A stretch of 64,000 nucleotides of DNA from assembly GCA_002953655.1 (NCBI GenBank), contig CP025839.1, forward strand, positions 496,001 to 560,000. The letters run 5' to 3'. This document shows positions 56,227-64,000 of this stretch, in pieces. The translations under genes were made by a program, and so were the position numbers. Position 1 is the first letter of the stretch, and every line of letters starts with the position of its first letter. The DNA is from Latilactobacillus sakei. Lineage in GTDB: Bacteria; Bacillota; Bacilli; Lactobacillales; Lactobacillaceae. Under the pieces are notes generated by a model. The model was given only the letters and a program-made list of their open reading frames with translations, was not told the DNA's origin and did not search any database.

Positions 56227-57343
56227 ATGGAATTAAGTGAAGCAAGACATTTATTAAACGAAATTGAGCGCAAAATAACGCAATTCAGGGGGTCTCTTTG
56301 ACTTAGAAGGCCTGCAAGAAAGCATCGCGCAAAACGAAGCGCAGATGGCTGATCCTGATTTTTGGAATGACCAAAAATCAGCGCAACAATTAATTGATCA
56401 AAATAATGCGTTAAAAGAGAAGTACGATTCTTTTAACCAATTACAAGCACAATTTGAAGAATTAAGCGTCACCTTAGAGCTATTACAAGAAGAACCCGAT
56501 GACGAGTTACAGGCGAGTTTTGAAGCTGATTTAGAGCAGATTCAAAACCAGATGCGCCAATATGAATTGGGGCAATTATTATCAGGTGAATACGACAGCA
56601 ATAACGCGATTGTTGAATTACACCCAGGGGCTGGCGGAACAGAATCCCAAGACTGGGGGGCCATGTTATTACGGATGTATTTACGTTGGGCAGATGCGCA
56701 TGGCTTTACCGTAGAAACCGAAGACTATCAAGCCGGTGAAGAAGCCGGGATTAAGAGTGTGACGCTGATGATTAAGGGCCATAATGCCTATGGATTATTG
56801 CGCTCTGAAAAAGGGGTCCATCGCTTAGTTCGTATTTCACCATTTGATTCAGCTGGTCGGCGCCATACGTCATTTTGTTCAGTCGATGTGATGCCTGAAT
56901 TAGATGGCTCAATTGATATCGAGGTGCGCACCGAAGACTTGCGGGTCGACGTTTTCCGGTCAAGTGGGGCTGGTGGCCAACATATCAATAAGACCTCTTC
57001 AGCGGTCCGTTTAACCCATTTACCAACGGGGATTGTGGTCAGTTCACAAGCCCAACGGTCACAACTGCAAAATAGAGAAACTGCGATGAACATGTTGAAG
57101 GCCAAGTTATATCAAAAAGAACAAGAAGAACAAGCCAAAAAAGCAGCCGCTATTAAAGGGGAACAACTCGAAATTGGCTGGGGTTCACAAATTAGATCGT
57201 ATGTTTTCCATCCCTATACGATGGTTAAAGATCACCGGACTAATTACGAAACGGGTAATGGTCAAGCCGTCATGGACGGTGATTTAGATCCCTTTATGTA
57301 TGCTTATTTACAGTGGCAGTTGAGTCAAAAAAATCCGAATTAA
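56227..57343 (+). CDS. prfB: Peptide chain release factor 2 with programmed +1 frameshift
   Basis: RF2 terminates at UGA and UAA codons. Codons 1-24 (56227-56298) are followed by an in-frame TGA at 56299-56301. Ribosomes slip +1 at CTT-T and continue at GAC (56300) to 57343, giving 371 residues. The slip site CTTTGA follows an internal Shine-Dalgarno-like AGGGGG (56287-56292). When RF2 is scarce, slow reading of UGA favours the shift, so the gene controls itself. The GGQ motif is in [15 protein letters not shown] and the UGA-recognition SPF motif in [12 protein letters not shown]. Confidence 0.97.
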
Positions 57344-57405
57344 GCTCGGCGGAGGGATTCGTTAGAGTTTACTAATTTTGGTGCCGAATAAGTAAGATAG
57401 CATGC

Positions 57406-57411
57406 TATAAT
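57406..57411 (+). promoter_or_regulatory. Extended -10 promoter of ftsEX
   Basis: TGC-TATAAT (57403-57411) is an extended -10. No good -35 is seen. Confidence 0.55.
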
Positions 57412-57473
57412 GAAATATGACTAGTGTTTTTTGTAGCTTATATGATGAACAATTAAAAAGGAGTGTTACCTCA

Positions 57474-58160
57474 GTGATTCGAATGACGAATGTGTCCAAA
57501 GAATATCCAAATGGTGTCACAGCAATCAAGGATTTATCCGTAACGATTGAAGCTGGCGAATTTGCTTATATTGTTGGACCAAGTGGTGCTGGTAAATCAA
57601 CATTTATTAAGATGTTATATCATCAATTAAAGGCCACCAGTGGTGAAATTGAAGTGGCTGGTTTTGATTTAATTAATATGAAAGATCGGGAAGTCCCTTA
57701 TTTACGCCGTAAAGTCGGCGTGGTTTTCCAAGATTTTAAATTATTACCACGGTTGACAGTTTTTGAAAACGTTGCTTATGCCATGGAAGTGATTGAAGCT
57801 GAACCAGACGTCATCCAAAAACGGGTGTTAGAGGTCCTTGAATTAGTGGGCCTAAAAGCTAAGAATGACCGTTTCCCTAATGAGCTATCTGGTGGGGAAC
57901 AACAACGGGTCGCTGTGGCACGGGCCATTGTTAATTACCCAGAAGTCCTCATTGCCGACGAACCAACTGGGAACTTAGATCCAGAAACTTCTGACGGCAT
58001 CATGGATATTTTAGAAGCCATCAATGATAAGGAAACCATTGTTTTAATGGCGACCCATAACCGACAAATGGTTAACGAACGGACACACCGGGTCTTAGCG
58101 ATTGAAGATGGGCGTTTAGTTCGGGATGAAAAAGAAGGTGAGTATGGCTATGAAGATTAG
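57474..58160 (+). CDS. ftsE: Cell-division ABC transporter ATPase FtsE
   Basis: This 228-residue ABC ATPase works with FtsX to activate peptidoglycan hydrolases at the division site. Walker A GPSGAGKST, Q-loop VVFQDFKLL, signature LSGGEQQRVAVARAI and Walker B VLIADEPTGNLD are in order, with H-loop MATHNR. Start GTG 57474 follows AAGGAG by nine bases and gives the usual length; the upstream in-frame ORF adds 19 residues without support. It overlaps ftsX by 11 bases. Confidence 0.95.
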   Translation: MIRMTNVSKEYPNGVTAIKDLSVTIEAGEFAYIVGPSGAGKSTFIKMLYHQLKATSGEIEVAGFDLINMKDREVPYLRRKVGVVFQDFKLLPRLTVFENVAYAMEVIEAEPDVIQKRVLEVLELVGLKAKNDRFPNELSGGEQQRVAVARAIVNYPEVLIADEPTGNLDPETSDGIMDILEAINDKETIVLMATHNRQMVNERTHRVLAIEDGRLVRDEKEGEYGYED

Positions 58161-59037
58161 AACGTTGAAGCGGCATTTAAATGATAGTTTTAAAAGCTTA
58201 AAACGTAACGGTTGGATGTCAGTGGCCGCGGTCAGTGCGGTTACCGTTACGTTATTATTAGTTGGCGTTGTTTTTGCGATGATTTTTAATTTTAATAAAA
58301 TTTCAAATGATATTGAAAATGACGTGCACGTCCGGGTAATGGTTGAACGTGGAACGACTAAAGACCAAAAAGCTAAGTTGGAAAAGCAACTTAAGAAAAT
58401 GGCATCTGTCAAAAAAGTAACGTATTCAAGTCGGAAAAAGGAATTAAATAAAGTGGTCGGTAGTTACGGTCAATCATTCAAGATGTTTACCGGTGACGAT
58501 AATCCACTTTATGACGTTTACATGGTCAGCACAACCAACCCCAATAAAACCATTGGGGTTGCTAAAAAAGCTAAGAAATTAGCCCATGTTTATGATGCTA
58601 CTTATGGTGGCAATAATGCTAAAAAACTCTTTAGCGTGATGAAGAACATCCGTAAATGGGGCTTAGGCTTTGCTGCATTGCTCTTATTCGTAGCCGTCTT
58701 CTTGATTTCAAATACAATCCGGATTACGATTTTATCACGGCGCGATGAAATTGGAATTATGCGTTTAGTGGGCGCAACCAATGCCTATATTCGTTGGCCA
58801 TTCCTCTTTGAAGGGGCTTGGACTGGTTTATTAGGGGTGATTGTCCCGGTTATCGTAATCGATTTTGGCTATGTCTGGGTTTATAACCATATGGCCTTTA
58901 GCATGGCTTCTGCCGGTTACTCACTCTTAAGACCAGGTATGTTCTTATTCCAACTTGATTTAACAATGGCCGTTTTAGGGATTGTTATCGGGGCCTTGGG
59001 ATCGGTTGTTTCAATGCGACGTTTCTTAAAAATCTAA
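58150..59037 (+). CDS. ftsX: Cell-division protein FtsX
   Basis: This 295-residue membrane subunit has a cytoplasmic N terminus (MKIRTLKRHLNDSFKSLKRNGW), a first transmembrane helix (about 26-50), an extracellular loop of about 115 residues that contacts hydrolases, and three C-terminal helices beginning LLFVAVFLISNTIRITI. EIGIMRLVGATNAYIRWPFLFEG is the FtsX core motif. The ATG at 58150 has AAGGTG nine bases upstream; earlier ATGs are too close to it. Terminator-like hairpin follows at 59058-59096. Confidence 0.93.
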   Translation: MKIRTLKRHLNDSFKSLKRNGWMSVAAVSAVTVTLLLVGVVFAMIFNFNKISNDIENDVHVRVMVERGTTKDQKAKLEKQLKKMASVKKVTYSSRKKELNKVVGSYGQSFKMFTGDDNPLYDVYMVSTTNPNKTIGVAKKAKKLAHVYDATYGGNNAKKLFSVMKNIRKWGLGFAALLLFVAVFLISNTIRITILSRRDEIGIMRLVGATNAYIRWPFLFEGAWTGLLGVIVPVIVIDFGYVWVYNHMAFSMASAGYSLLRPGMFLFQLDLTMAVLGIVIGALGSVVSMRRFLKI

Positions 59038-59057
59038 AAAAATCATACTGATTTACA

Positions 59058-59096
59058 AAAAGGAATCTCAGCTTTTTAGCCGGGGTTCTTTTTTTA
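59058..59096 (+). terminator. Probable terminator after ftsX
   Basis: An imperfect stem with a GCT/AGC core around TTTT is followed by seven Ts. Confidence 0.6.
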
Positions 59097-59228
59097 GCAT
59101 CTTTAAGGGCTAGGCAGTTAACGGGGCAAAATGCTATACTTATGGGGAAAGTTCAGCAGTCTGTTCAACAGATGTGGCTAGCATCGGTTTCAGATTGGCG
59201 GGATTGAATAGGTTGGAGGGTTTATTTG

Positions 59229-60362
59229 ATGGAGATGTTCGTTAATATGTTGCTTACCTTTTTCACGACGCCATTGTTATGGGTGGCGATTGTGTTTGCT
59301 TTTTGGTTAGCGCTACATCGTATAAAACATGAACGACAGACATTTAGAATTGCTGTGAATCCCAAGTGGCCGGAATTAAAATTATTTTGGTGGCATGGCT
59401 TATTAGCAGGCTTAGCGCTTAGTTGTTGCACCTTGTTATTAGGTGTCACGATTAATTTAAATTGGTGGATAGTCTACCAGATTGTTGCAGTAGCAGCCTT
59501 ATTATTAATGCCCATCGGTTTTGCAGGGAATGTCTTAATTTTATTGAGCGCCTTATTGTATTTAGGGAGTGCAATGATTTGGCCGCAATACCAGATTTTA
59601 GCTGGGAACAGCCTGTTAGCAGAACTGTTGATTGTCGCCGGATTAGTCACGATCCTAACCGGTTTCTTACAAAAATGGGATGCAACCAAGGTGGTGACAC
59701 CGCACGTCATCACCAGTAGCCGGGGCCGGATGACAGCCATGTTTACAAGTCGTCAAATTTATTTAGCACCTGTTTTCTTCTTAGTCCCAGGCACTAATCA
59801 GTTACCTGACTGGGGTTTTTGGCCAGTCTTACGTATTGGTCAGCAATCATTTAACATCGTGATCCTACCGTTAATTCTTGGCTTTTCAGTTAAAGCCATC
59901 AAAGAGCTGATGTCAGCGTTAGTGGCGCGTGATTTACGGACCCAGATTACGTTTGGCAGTGTGATTGTGGTGGCTGGTATCGTTAGTTTTATATTCCCAA
60001 GCATCATATTTAGCACGTTAAGTGTTGCGTTAATTATCTGTTTTATCTTACAATGGCGATTAAGACAACAAAGCCGGGCAAATAAGCAGCATTTTACGAA
60101 ACCATATGCGGGCATTCGCATTTTGGGAGTCCTCGAACAAACACCGGCCGCTAAGATGGGGTTAGAAGCTGGCGATGTAATTGTGGAATGCAATGGTCAA
60201 GCAATTTCGAATAACGAAAATTTTTATCAGGCCATTCAAAGCCATTCGACTTATTGTCATTTGAAAGTTCAAGATCTTCAGGGTGAATATCGCATTACGG
60301 AAAGTGCTGTTTTTGCCGATGCACCCCACGAATTAGGTGTTATTTTATTTCCAGAGAATTAA
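59229..60362 (+). CDS. MinJ-like polytopic membrane protein with C-terminal PDZ domain
   Basis: This 377-residue protein has about seven or eight membrane segments in its first 285 residues and a PDZ domain at about residues 295-370 (YAGIRILGVLEQTPAAKMGLEAGDVIVECNGQAI). That layout and its place after ftsEX match MinJ of Bacillus, which links DivIVA with MinCD at the poles and septum. No ctpB gene intervenes here, unlike in Bacillus. The ATG at 59229 follows TTGGAGGG by eight bases. The function in this organism is inferred from layout and synteny. Confidence 0.72.
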   Translation: MEMFVNMLLTFFTTPLLWVAIVFAFWLALHRIKHERQTFRIAVNPKWPELKLFWWHGLLAGLALSCCTLLLGVTINLNWWIVYQIVAVAALLLMPIGFAGNVLILLSALLYLGSAMIWPQYQILAGNSLLAELLIVAGLVTILTGFLQKWDATKVVTPHVITSSRGRMTAMFTSRQIYLAPVFFLVPGTNQLPDWGFWPVLRIGQQSFNIVILPLILGFSVKAIKELMSALVARDLRTQITFGSVIVVAGIVSFIFPSIIFSTLSVALIICFILQWRLRQQSRANKQHFTKPYAGIRILGVLEQTPAAKMGLEAGDVIVECNGQAISNNENFYQAIQSHSTYCHLKVQDLQGEYRITESAVFADAPHELGVILFPEN

Positions 60363-60381
60363 TTAGATAAGGATGACATTG

Positions 60382-61095
60382 ATGAAAACGATTCTAGTGG
60401 TAGACGATGAACCAGCAATCTTGACACTCTTGAGATACAATTTGGAGCAAGAACATTTCAAGGTAATGACGGCAACAGATGGTGCCCAAGCGCTAACGAT
60501 GGCCTTACAACAGAAATTCGATTTTATTATATTAGATTTGATGTTACCCAAGCTAGATGGGATTGCGGTAACTAAAAAAATTCGGGAAGCTAAATTAAAA
60601 ACACCGATTATGATTTTAACGGCTAAAGATAACGAAACAGATAAGATTGTTGGACTTGAAGTCGGGGCCGATGATTACGTAACGAAACCCTTCAGTCCAC
60701 GCGAAATCATCGCTCGGATTCGAGCAATTGAACGCCGTACTGCCCAACCAATCGAGCAACCTGTGGAACAAGCTTCTGAGACGATTGTGGTCGGTGATTT
60801 GAGTGTGGATGAAGCGGAAGTCATCGCCAAAAAAGGCGATCATAAGCTTCACCTAACGCCAAAGGAATTTGAATTATTAGTGTACTTTATGCATCGCCTT
60901 AATAAGGTGCAAAGTCGTGAAAAATTATTGAATGCTGTTTGGGGTTTTGACTATCCAGCTGAAACCCGAATGGTCGACATTCAAGTGAGTCATTTGCGCG
61001 AAAAGATTGAAGATGATCCCCGCCACCCCGTGTATCTCAAAACGGTTCGTGGCTTTGGTTATCAATTGGAGGATCCCGCACATGACCAAGCATGA
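60382..61095 (+). CDS. phoP: PhoP-type response regulator
   Basis: This 237-residue OmpR-family regulator has a receiver domain with the phosphorylation site Asp52 in LDLMLPKLDG, acidic pocket VVDDEP at the start, Lys in GADDYVTKPFSPRE, and a winged-helix DNA-binding domain (LTPKEFELLVYFM, RTVRGFGYQLE). Its DNA sites are probably the TTTACA repeats ahead of pstS. The ATG at 60382 is chosen because the upstream ATG at 60373 overlaps the AAGGA. It overlaps phoR by 14 bases. Confidence 0.93.
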   Translation: MKTILVVDDEPAILTLLRYNLEQEHFKVMTATDGAQALTMALQQKFDFIILDLMLPKLDGIAVTKKIREAKLKTPIMILTAKDNETDKIVGLEVGADDYVTKPFSPREIIARIRAIERRTAQPIEQPVEQASETIVVGDLSVDEAEVIAKKGDHKLHLTPKEFELLVYFMHRLNKVQSREKLLNAVWGFDYPAETRMVDIQVSHLREKIEDDPRHPVYLKTVRGFGYQLEDPAHDQA

Positions 61096-62743
61096 TCAAG
61101 TGAGATTTTATAAGCTAGCCACTATTTTAGTGGCTATTTACATAGCCTTTATTTTATTAATTAATTTGGTCATTTATCGCCAGCAAAATACAATGCTCAA
61201 AGAACGAAGTGCCGATTACGCCTTAATCGTAAAGGATCCCGGTTTTAAGCGCACAAAATGGTTACATCAGAATAACTTACAAGTGGTGACGCCACAGTCG
61301 AGTCACAATACTAAGCTAGAACGTTCGGTAGCCGATATTTTAAATCGCGATCATACGACGCGTAATTTTAGCGTGCGACAAAAAATTAATGGACGTTGGT
61401 ATTTAGTGGCGGTTCATCAATCGAGCCAGCCAACGTTTGTCTTATTAATGCCACAACAACGGTTTTGGCATACTTGGCCGGAAATCGCCTTAACGGTGAC
61501 CATTTTGTATTTATTGTTCAGTCTGACTGTTCTTTGGCAATTCAAACGCCAACGCAGTCGTTTTTACGAACACTTGAAGATTTTAGTGGCTAATATTCAC
61601 CATATTCGGTATGAAGAAACACCAGAACCCATTATTTTCCAAAAAGACGCATCATTGTATGTTCTCGCCCACGAAGTGAATCAATTGAATAAAGATATGC
61701 GGCATATGCGTCAAAAAATTGCTATTCAACAAGGTAGTTTTGATCGGTTGATTGATCATCTACCAGTCGGGGTAATGGTGATTAACGAAAATCGGCAAGT
61801 CGTGCTGCATAACGAGGCGATGGGACAGTTATTAGAAACAACGATTGAAACCCAAAAGCATCCGTATATTGATGATATTAAGACTTATGAGTTAACGCGG
61901 ATGATTGAACATACTTTCCGGTATCGACGGAGTCACCACCAAGAAATTCAGCTCATTCAAAATCGGGAACGGTTTGTGGATGCTAATGTGGTGCAGTTAA
62001 ATACCGTGAAGTCTAAATTTCAGGCGTTAGTGATTTTGTATGATTTAACCGATATTCGCCGGGTTGAGCAGATGCAGCTCGATTTTGTCAGCAACGTCAG
62101 TCATGAATTGAAGACGCCGGTGACAGCAATTACTGGCTTTGCTGAAACATTATTAGCCGGAGCCAAGGATGATCCGGAAACCTTGCAGCAGTTTTTGAAG
62201 ATTATTTACGAAGAAAGCACACGCCTGACAGCCTTAATTCAGGATATTTTAGCGCTATCGCACTTGGACCGCCAAGACCAAACACAGGCTCAAGATATCG
62301 CGTTAAAAGCGATGGTGACAGCTAATCTAGAATTGATGCAACAAAAGATTCAGCAAAAAGAAATTCACGTTTCCGTCAATATTCCGGAGACATTAACGTT
62401 TAAGACGCAAAAGATGAAGTTAAACCAGGTCTTAAAGAATTTAATCGCCAATGGCATTACCTACAACAAACAAGCAGGATCGCTGGTCGTTACCGCTCAG
62501 GCCAATCAACAGCAATTAATCATTCAGGTTGTGGATTCCGGTCTCGGTATTCCGAGTGATTTACAAGAACGCATTTTTGAACGTTTTTACCGTGTTGATC
62601 AAGCGCGGGCGACACATAAGAGTGGTACCGGGTTAGGGCTAGCGATTGCCAAAGAAATTACCGAAAGCATTGGTGGCCAATTAACAGTTGAAAGTCAATT
62701 AGGCGTTGGCAGTCAATTTACTTTGACGTTCCCCTTAGTGTGA
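61082..62743 (+). CDS. phoR: PhoR-type sensor histidine kinase
   Basis: This 553-residue kinase senses phosphate limitation, probably through the Pst transporter. Two membrane helices (about 11-35 and 139-160) flank an extracellular domain; a HAMP-like linker and a PAS domain (about 215-325, LIDHLPVGVMVINENRQVVL) follow. The phosphoacceptor is His341 in VSNVSHELKTPVTAI. N-box LKNLIANGITYNK and G-boxes VDSGLGIP and GTGLGLAIAKEI complete the ATPase. The ATG at 61082 has GGAGGA upstream; the longer reading frame is an artefact. It directly precedes a pst operon with PhoP boxes. Confidence 0.93.
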   Translation: MTKHDQVRFYKLATILVAIYIAFILLINLVIYRQQNTMLKERSADYALIVKDPGFKRTKWLHQNNLQVVTPQSSHNTKLERSVADILNRDHTTRNFSVRQKINGRWYLVAVHQSSQPTFVLLMPQQRFWHTWPEIALTVTILYLLFSLTVLWQFKRQRSRFYEHLKILVANIHHIRYEETPEPIIFQKDASLYVLAHEVNQLNKDMRHMRQKIAIQQGSFDRLIDHLPVGVMVINENRQVVLHNEAMGQLLETTIETQKHPYIDDIKTYELTRMIEHTFRYRRSHHQEIQLIQNRERFVDANVVQLNTVKSKFQALVILYDLTDIRRVEQMQLDFVSNVSHELKTPVTAITGFAETLLAGAKDDPETLQQFLKIIYEESTRLTALIQDILALSHLDRQDQTQAQDIALKAMVTANLELMQQKIQQKEIHVSVNIPETLTFKTQKMKLNQVLKNLIANGITYNKQAGSLVVTAQANQQQLIIQVVDSGLGIPSDLQERIFERFYRVDQARATHKSGTGLGLAIAKEITESIGGQLTVESQLGVGSQFTLTFPLV

Positions 62744-62782
62744 TTTACACAATCTTTACATTCAGTAGTGTTAGATTTTACA
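62744..62782 (+). promoter_or_regulatory. PhoP boxes of the pst operon
   Basis: Direct repeats TTTACA (62744-62749), TTTACA (62755-62760), TAGTGT (62766-62771) and TTTACA (62777-62782) recur every 11 bases, the pattern of tandem PhoP-dimer binding. The -10 TATAAT is at 62792-62797. Confidence 0.88.
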
Positions 62783-62835
62783 ATTCTTTTCTATAATTAA
62801 TTAAAGGGTTTAAATGGAATTCGTGGAGGATTAGC

Positions 62836-63696
62836 ATGCGTAAACGTAGTGTTATTGGCTTATTAGTCACATTCGTTGTCTTACTATTAACTGGTTGTCA
62901 AACTAAACAAAATGGTCAATCAGTCACGGCAGTCGGGTCATCGGCCTTGCAGCCATTGATTGAAGCCTTAGCCGAACAATACAGTGCCCAACATTCAGGT
63001 CAGTTTATTAACGTCCAGGGTGGTGGTTCTGGGACTGGTTTAAGCCAGATTCAAGAAGGTGCCGTTCAGATGGGTAATTCTGATCTATTTGCAGAAGAAA
63101 AAGCTGGCATTAAAGCGGCTAAATTAGTCGATCATAAAGTAGCCGTTGTCGGTATTACACCAGTAATTAACAAAAAAATTGGCGTTAAGAATTTAACATT
63201 GACGCAATTGGCTAAAATCTTTAGCGGCGAAATTACGAACTGGCAACAAGTCGGTGGGCCTGATCAAGAAGTGGTCTTGGTCAACCGAGCACAAGGTAGC
63301 GGGACGCGGTCAACCTTTGAACAATGGGTAATGGGTAATCGCAAGACAAAACCAGCGCAAGAACAAGATTCAACTGGGATGGTCCGCTCAATCGTGGCCA
63401 ATACACCGGGGGCGATTAGTTATCTAGCCTTTTCTTACGTTGATCATACGGTTGCTACCCTTAAAATCGACGGCGTTGCACCAGATGATCAAAACGTCAT
63501 GAATAATACTTGGCCAATCTGGTCGTACGAACATGTTTACACTAAAGGTCAACCAACGGGATTAACTAAGGCCTTCTTGGCTTATGTCCTATCAGATGAG
63601 GTTCAAAACAAACAAGTTAGCAAAATGGGTTACATCCCAGTCGCACAAATGCAAGTTGAACGGTCGTTAGACGGCACAATTACGAAGGTTAAGTAG
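62836..63696 (+). CDS. pstS: Phosphate-binding lipoprotein of the Pst ABC transporter
   Basis: This 286-residue lipoprotein captures phosphate outside the cell and delivers it to PstCA. A signal peptide (RKRSVIGLLVTFVVLLLTGC) ends in a lipobox with Cys at residue 21. Phosphate-contact segments are AVGSSALQPLIEALA, GGGSGTGLSQIQEG, and NRAQGSGTRSTFEQWV. It is preceded by tandem PhoP boxes and followed by pstC, so it is the first gene of the phosphate-starvation operon. Confidence 0.95.
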   Translation: MRKRSVIGLLVTFVVLLLTGCQTKQNGQSVTAVGSSALQPLIEALAEQYSAQHSGQFINVQGGGSGTGLSQIQEGAVQMGNSDLFAEEKAGIKAAKLVDHKVAVVGITPVINKKIGVKNLTLTQLAKIFSGEITNWQQVGGPDQEVVLVNRAQGSGTRSTFEQWVMGNRKTKPAQEQDSTGMVRSIVANTPGAISYLAFSYVDHTVATLKIDGVAPDDQNVMNNTWPIWSYEHVYTKGQPTGLTKAFLAYVLSDEVQNKQVSKMGYIPVAQMQVERSLDGTITKVK

Positions 63697-63705
63697 GTGG
63701 CAAAA

Positions 63706-64000
63706 ATGGATCCAATTAAGGCAAGTTTACTGAAAAAATCACGGGCGGCGAAAACCGAAAGCCGAGGAAAATTAATCAGTTTATTGTGTATCAGTTTAAT
63801 CGTTTTTATCGTTCTGGCTATTTTTTACTTTGTGGCTTCTAAAGGATTGGCAACCTTCTTTAAGGATAAGGTCAGTCTAGGGCGCTTTTTAACCCAAAGT
63901 GATTGGAATCCAAGTCTTAAGGATAGTCATGGTCGGCCAGAAGTTGGGGCGCTTCCCATGATTATGGGCTCGTTTGGTGTGACGTTCTTGGCAGCCTTAT
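63706..64000 (+). CDS. pstC: Phosphate ABC transporter permease PstC, N-terminal part (truncated by window end)
   Basis: The first 98 codons of a membrane permease are visible: a basic cytoplasmic start (MDPIKASLLKKSRAAK), a transmembrane helix (residues about 20-44) and the beginning of the MIMGSFGVTFLAAL segment. The ATG at 63706 has AGGTGG seven bases before it, only nine bases after pstS. The position and the PstC-like start make this the first permease subunit; the rest lies outside the window. Confidence 0.9.
   Translation, partial: MDPIKASLLKKSRAAKTESRGKLISLLCISLIVFIVLAIFYFVASKGLATFFKDKVSLGRFLTQSDWNPSLKDSHGRPEVGALPMIMGSFGVTFLAAL

Noticed and set aside
56345-57343. prfB as a 332-residue gene starting at ATG 56345
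   Set aside because: The upstream frame with the CTTTGAC shift site supplies the conserved N terminus, so 56345 is internal.
61007-61081. N-terminal extension of the phoR frame
   Set aside because: It lies within phoP coding sequence without an RBS; ATG 61082 follows GGAGGA and starts the normal membrane helix.

Overview
The window reads as chromosome of a low-GC lactic acid bacterium of the Latilactobacillus sakei/curvatus group. The V1 region of the complete 16S gene, the malolactic enzyme, the mannose-family PTS with ManO, the SMK-box (SAM-III) metK leader and the general gene order all point there. Genus-level placement is fairly secure; the species call (L. sakei) rests on memory of 16S V1 and is less sure. 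Nearly all genes lie on the + strand. I see no insertion sequence, prophage, CRISPR array or conjugative gene: this is core chromosome with small accessory pieces.

Layout. 1-4.1 kb: end of the malolactic enzyme gene with its probable malate permease, then RidA, an L-2-hydroxyacid dehydrogenase and a second, convergent AEC permease. 4.3-7.3 kb: pyrD with a pyrimidine-nucleotide house-cleaning phosphatase, then a dicarboxylate/glutamate symporter. 7.7-11.1 kb: mannose-type PTS (IIAB, IIC, IID) and ManO. 11.2-13.5 kb: a DUF2829/Tad2-like protein coupled to a short-chain dehydrogenase, then a TauE/SafE permease with its DUF1634 partner. 13.7-20.3 kb: a SHOCT protein, a 30-residue membrane peptide, and an envelope cluster with a glycolipid glycosyltransferase, a flippase-like protein and lipoteichoic acid synthase. 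20.5 kb: PerR. 21.0-26.7 kb: rRNA operon 16S-23S-5S followed by tRNA Asn, Ser, Glu, Val and Asp. 26.7-36 kb: an unknown membrane protein, metK with a SAM riboswitch, a multidrug MFS pump, a lactonase, an orphan sorbitol-IIA-like protein lacking its usual histidine, an AI-2E permease, a GNAT acetyltransferase, GMP reductase and a CorA transporter. 36-46.9 kb: rlmA, trmL, a DUF1149 gene, ftsK, then the ymfF-ymfH-ymfI-ymfM(rodZ)-pgsA-recA series familiar from Bacillus. 47.3-53.5 kb: rny, tagO, yigZ, comFA-comFC, hpf. 53.8-64 kb: secA, prfB (programmed frameshift), ftsEX, a MinJ-like PDZ protein, phoPR, pstS and the start of pstC behind well-formed PhoP boxes.

How they work together. Many blocks are conserved Firmicutes modules: cell division and envelope (ftsK, rodZ, tagO, ltaS, ftsEX, MinJ-like), phosphate sensing and uptake (phoPR-pst), late competence (comFA/FC), translation and RNA turnover (hpf, prfB, rny, trmL, rlmA).

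The most unusual signal is non-coding. Three to four copies of a structured element (opening with AGAGTGYG and closing with CACGTTT, with an internal TGAG/TAACCG core) sit directly after stop codons and just before intrinsic terminators of a shared type. Their outer and middle stems differ in sequence while keeping pairing, which argues for a real RNA structure. Other candidates are an about 109-nt promoter-to-terminator unit between rlmA and trmL, a chromosomal Tad2-like gene, and a PerR gene whose own operator looks like a Fur box.
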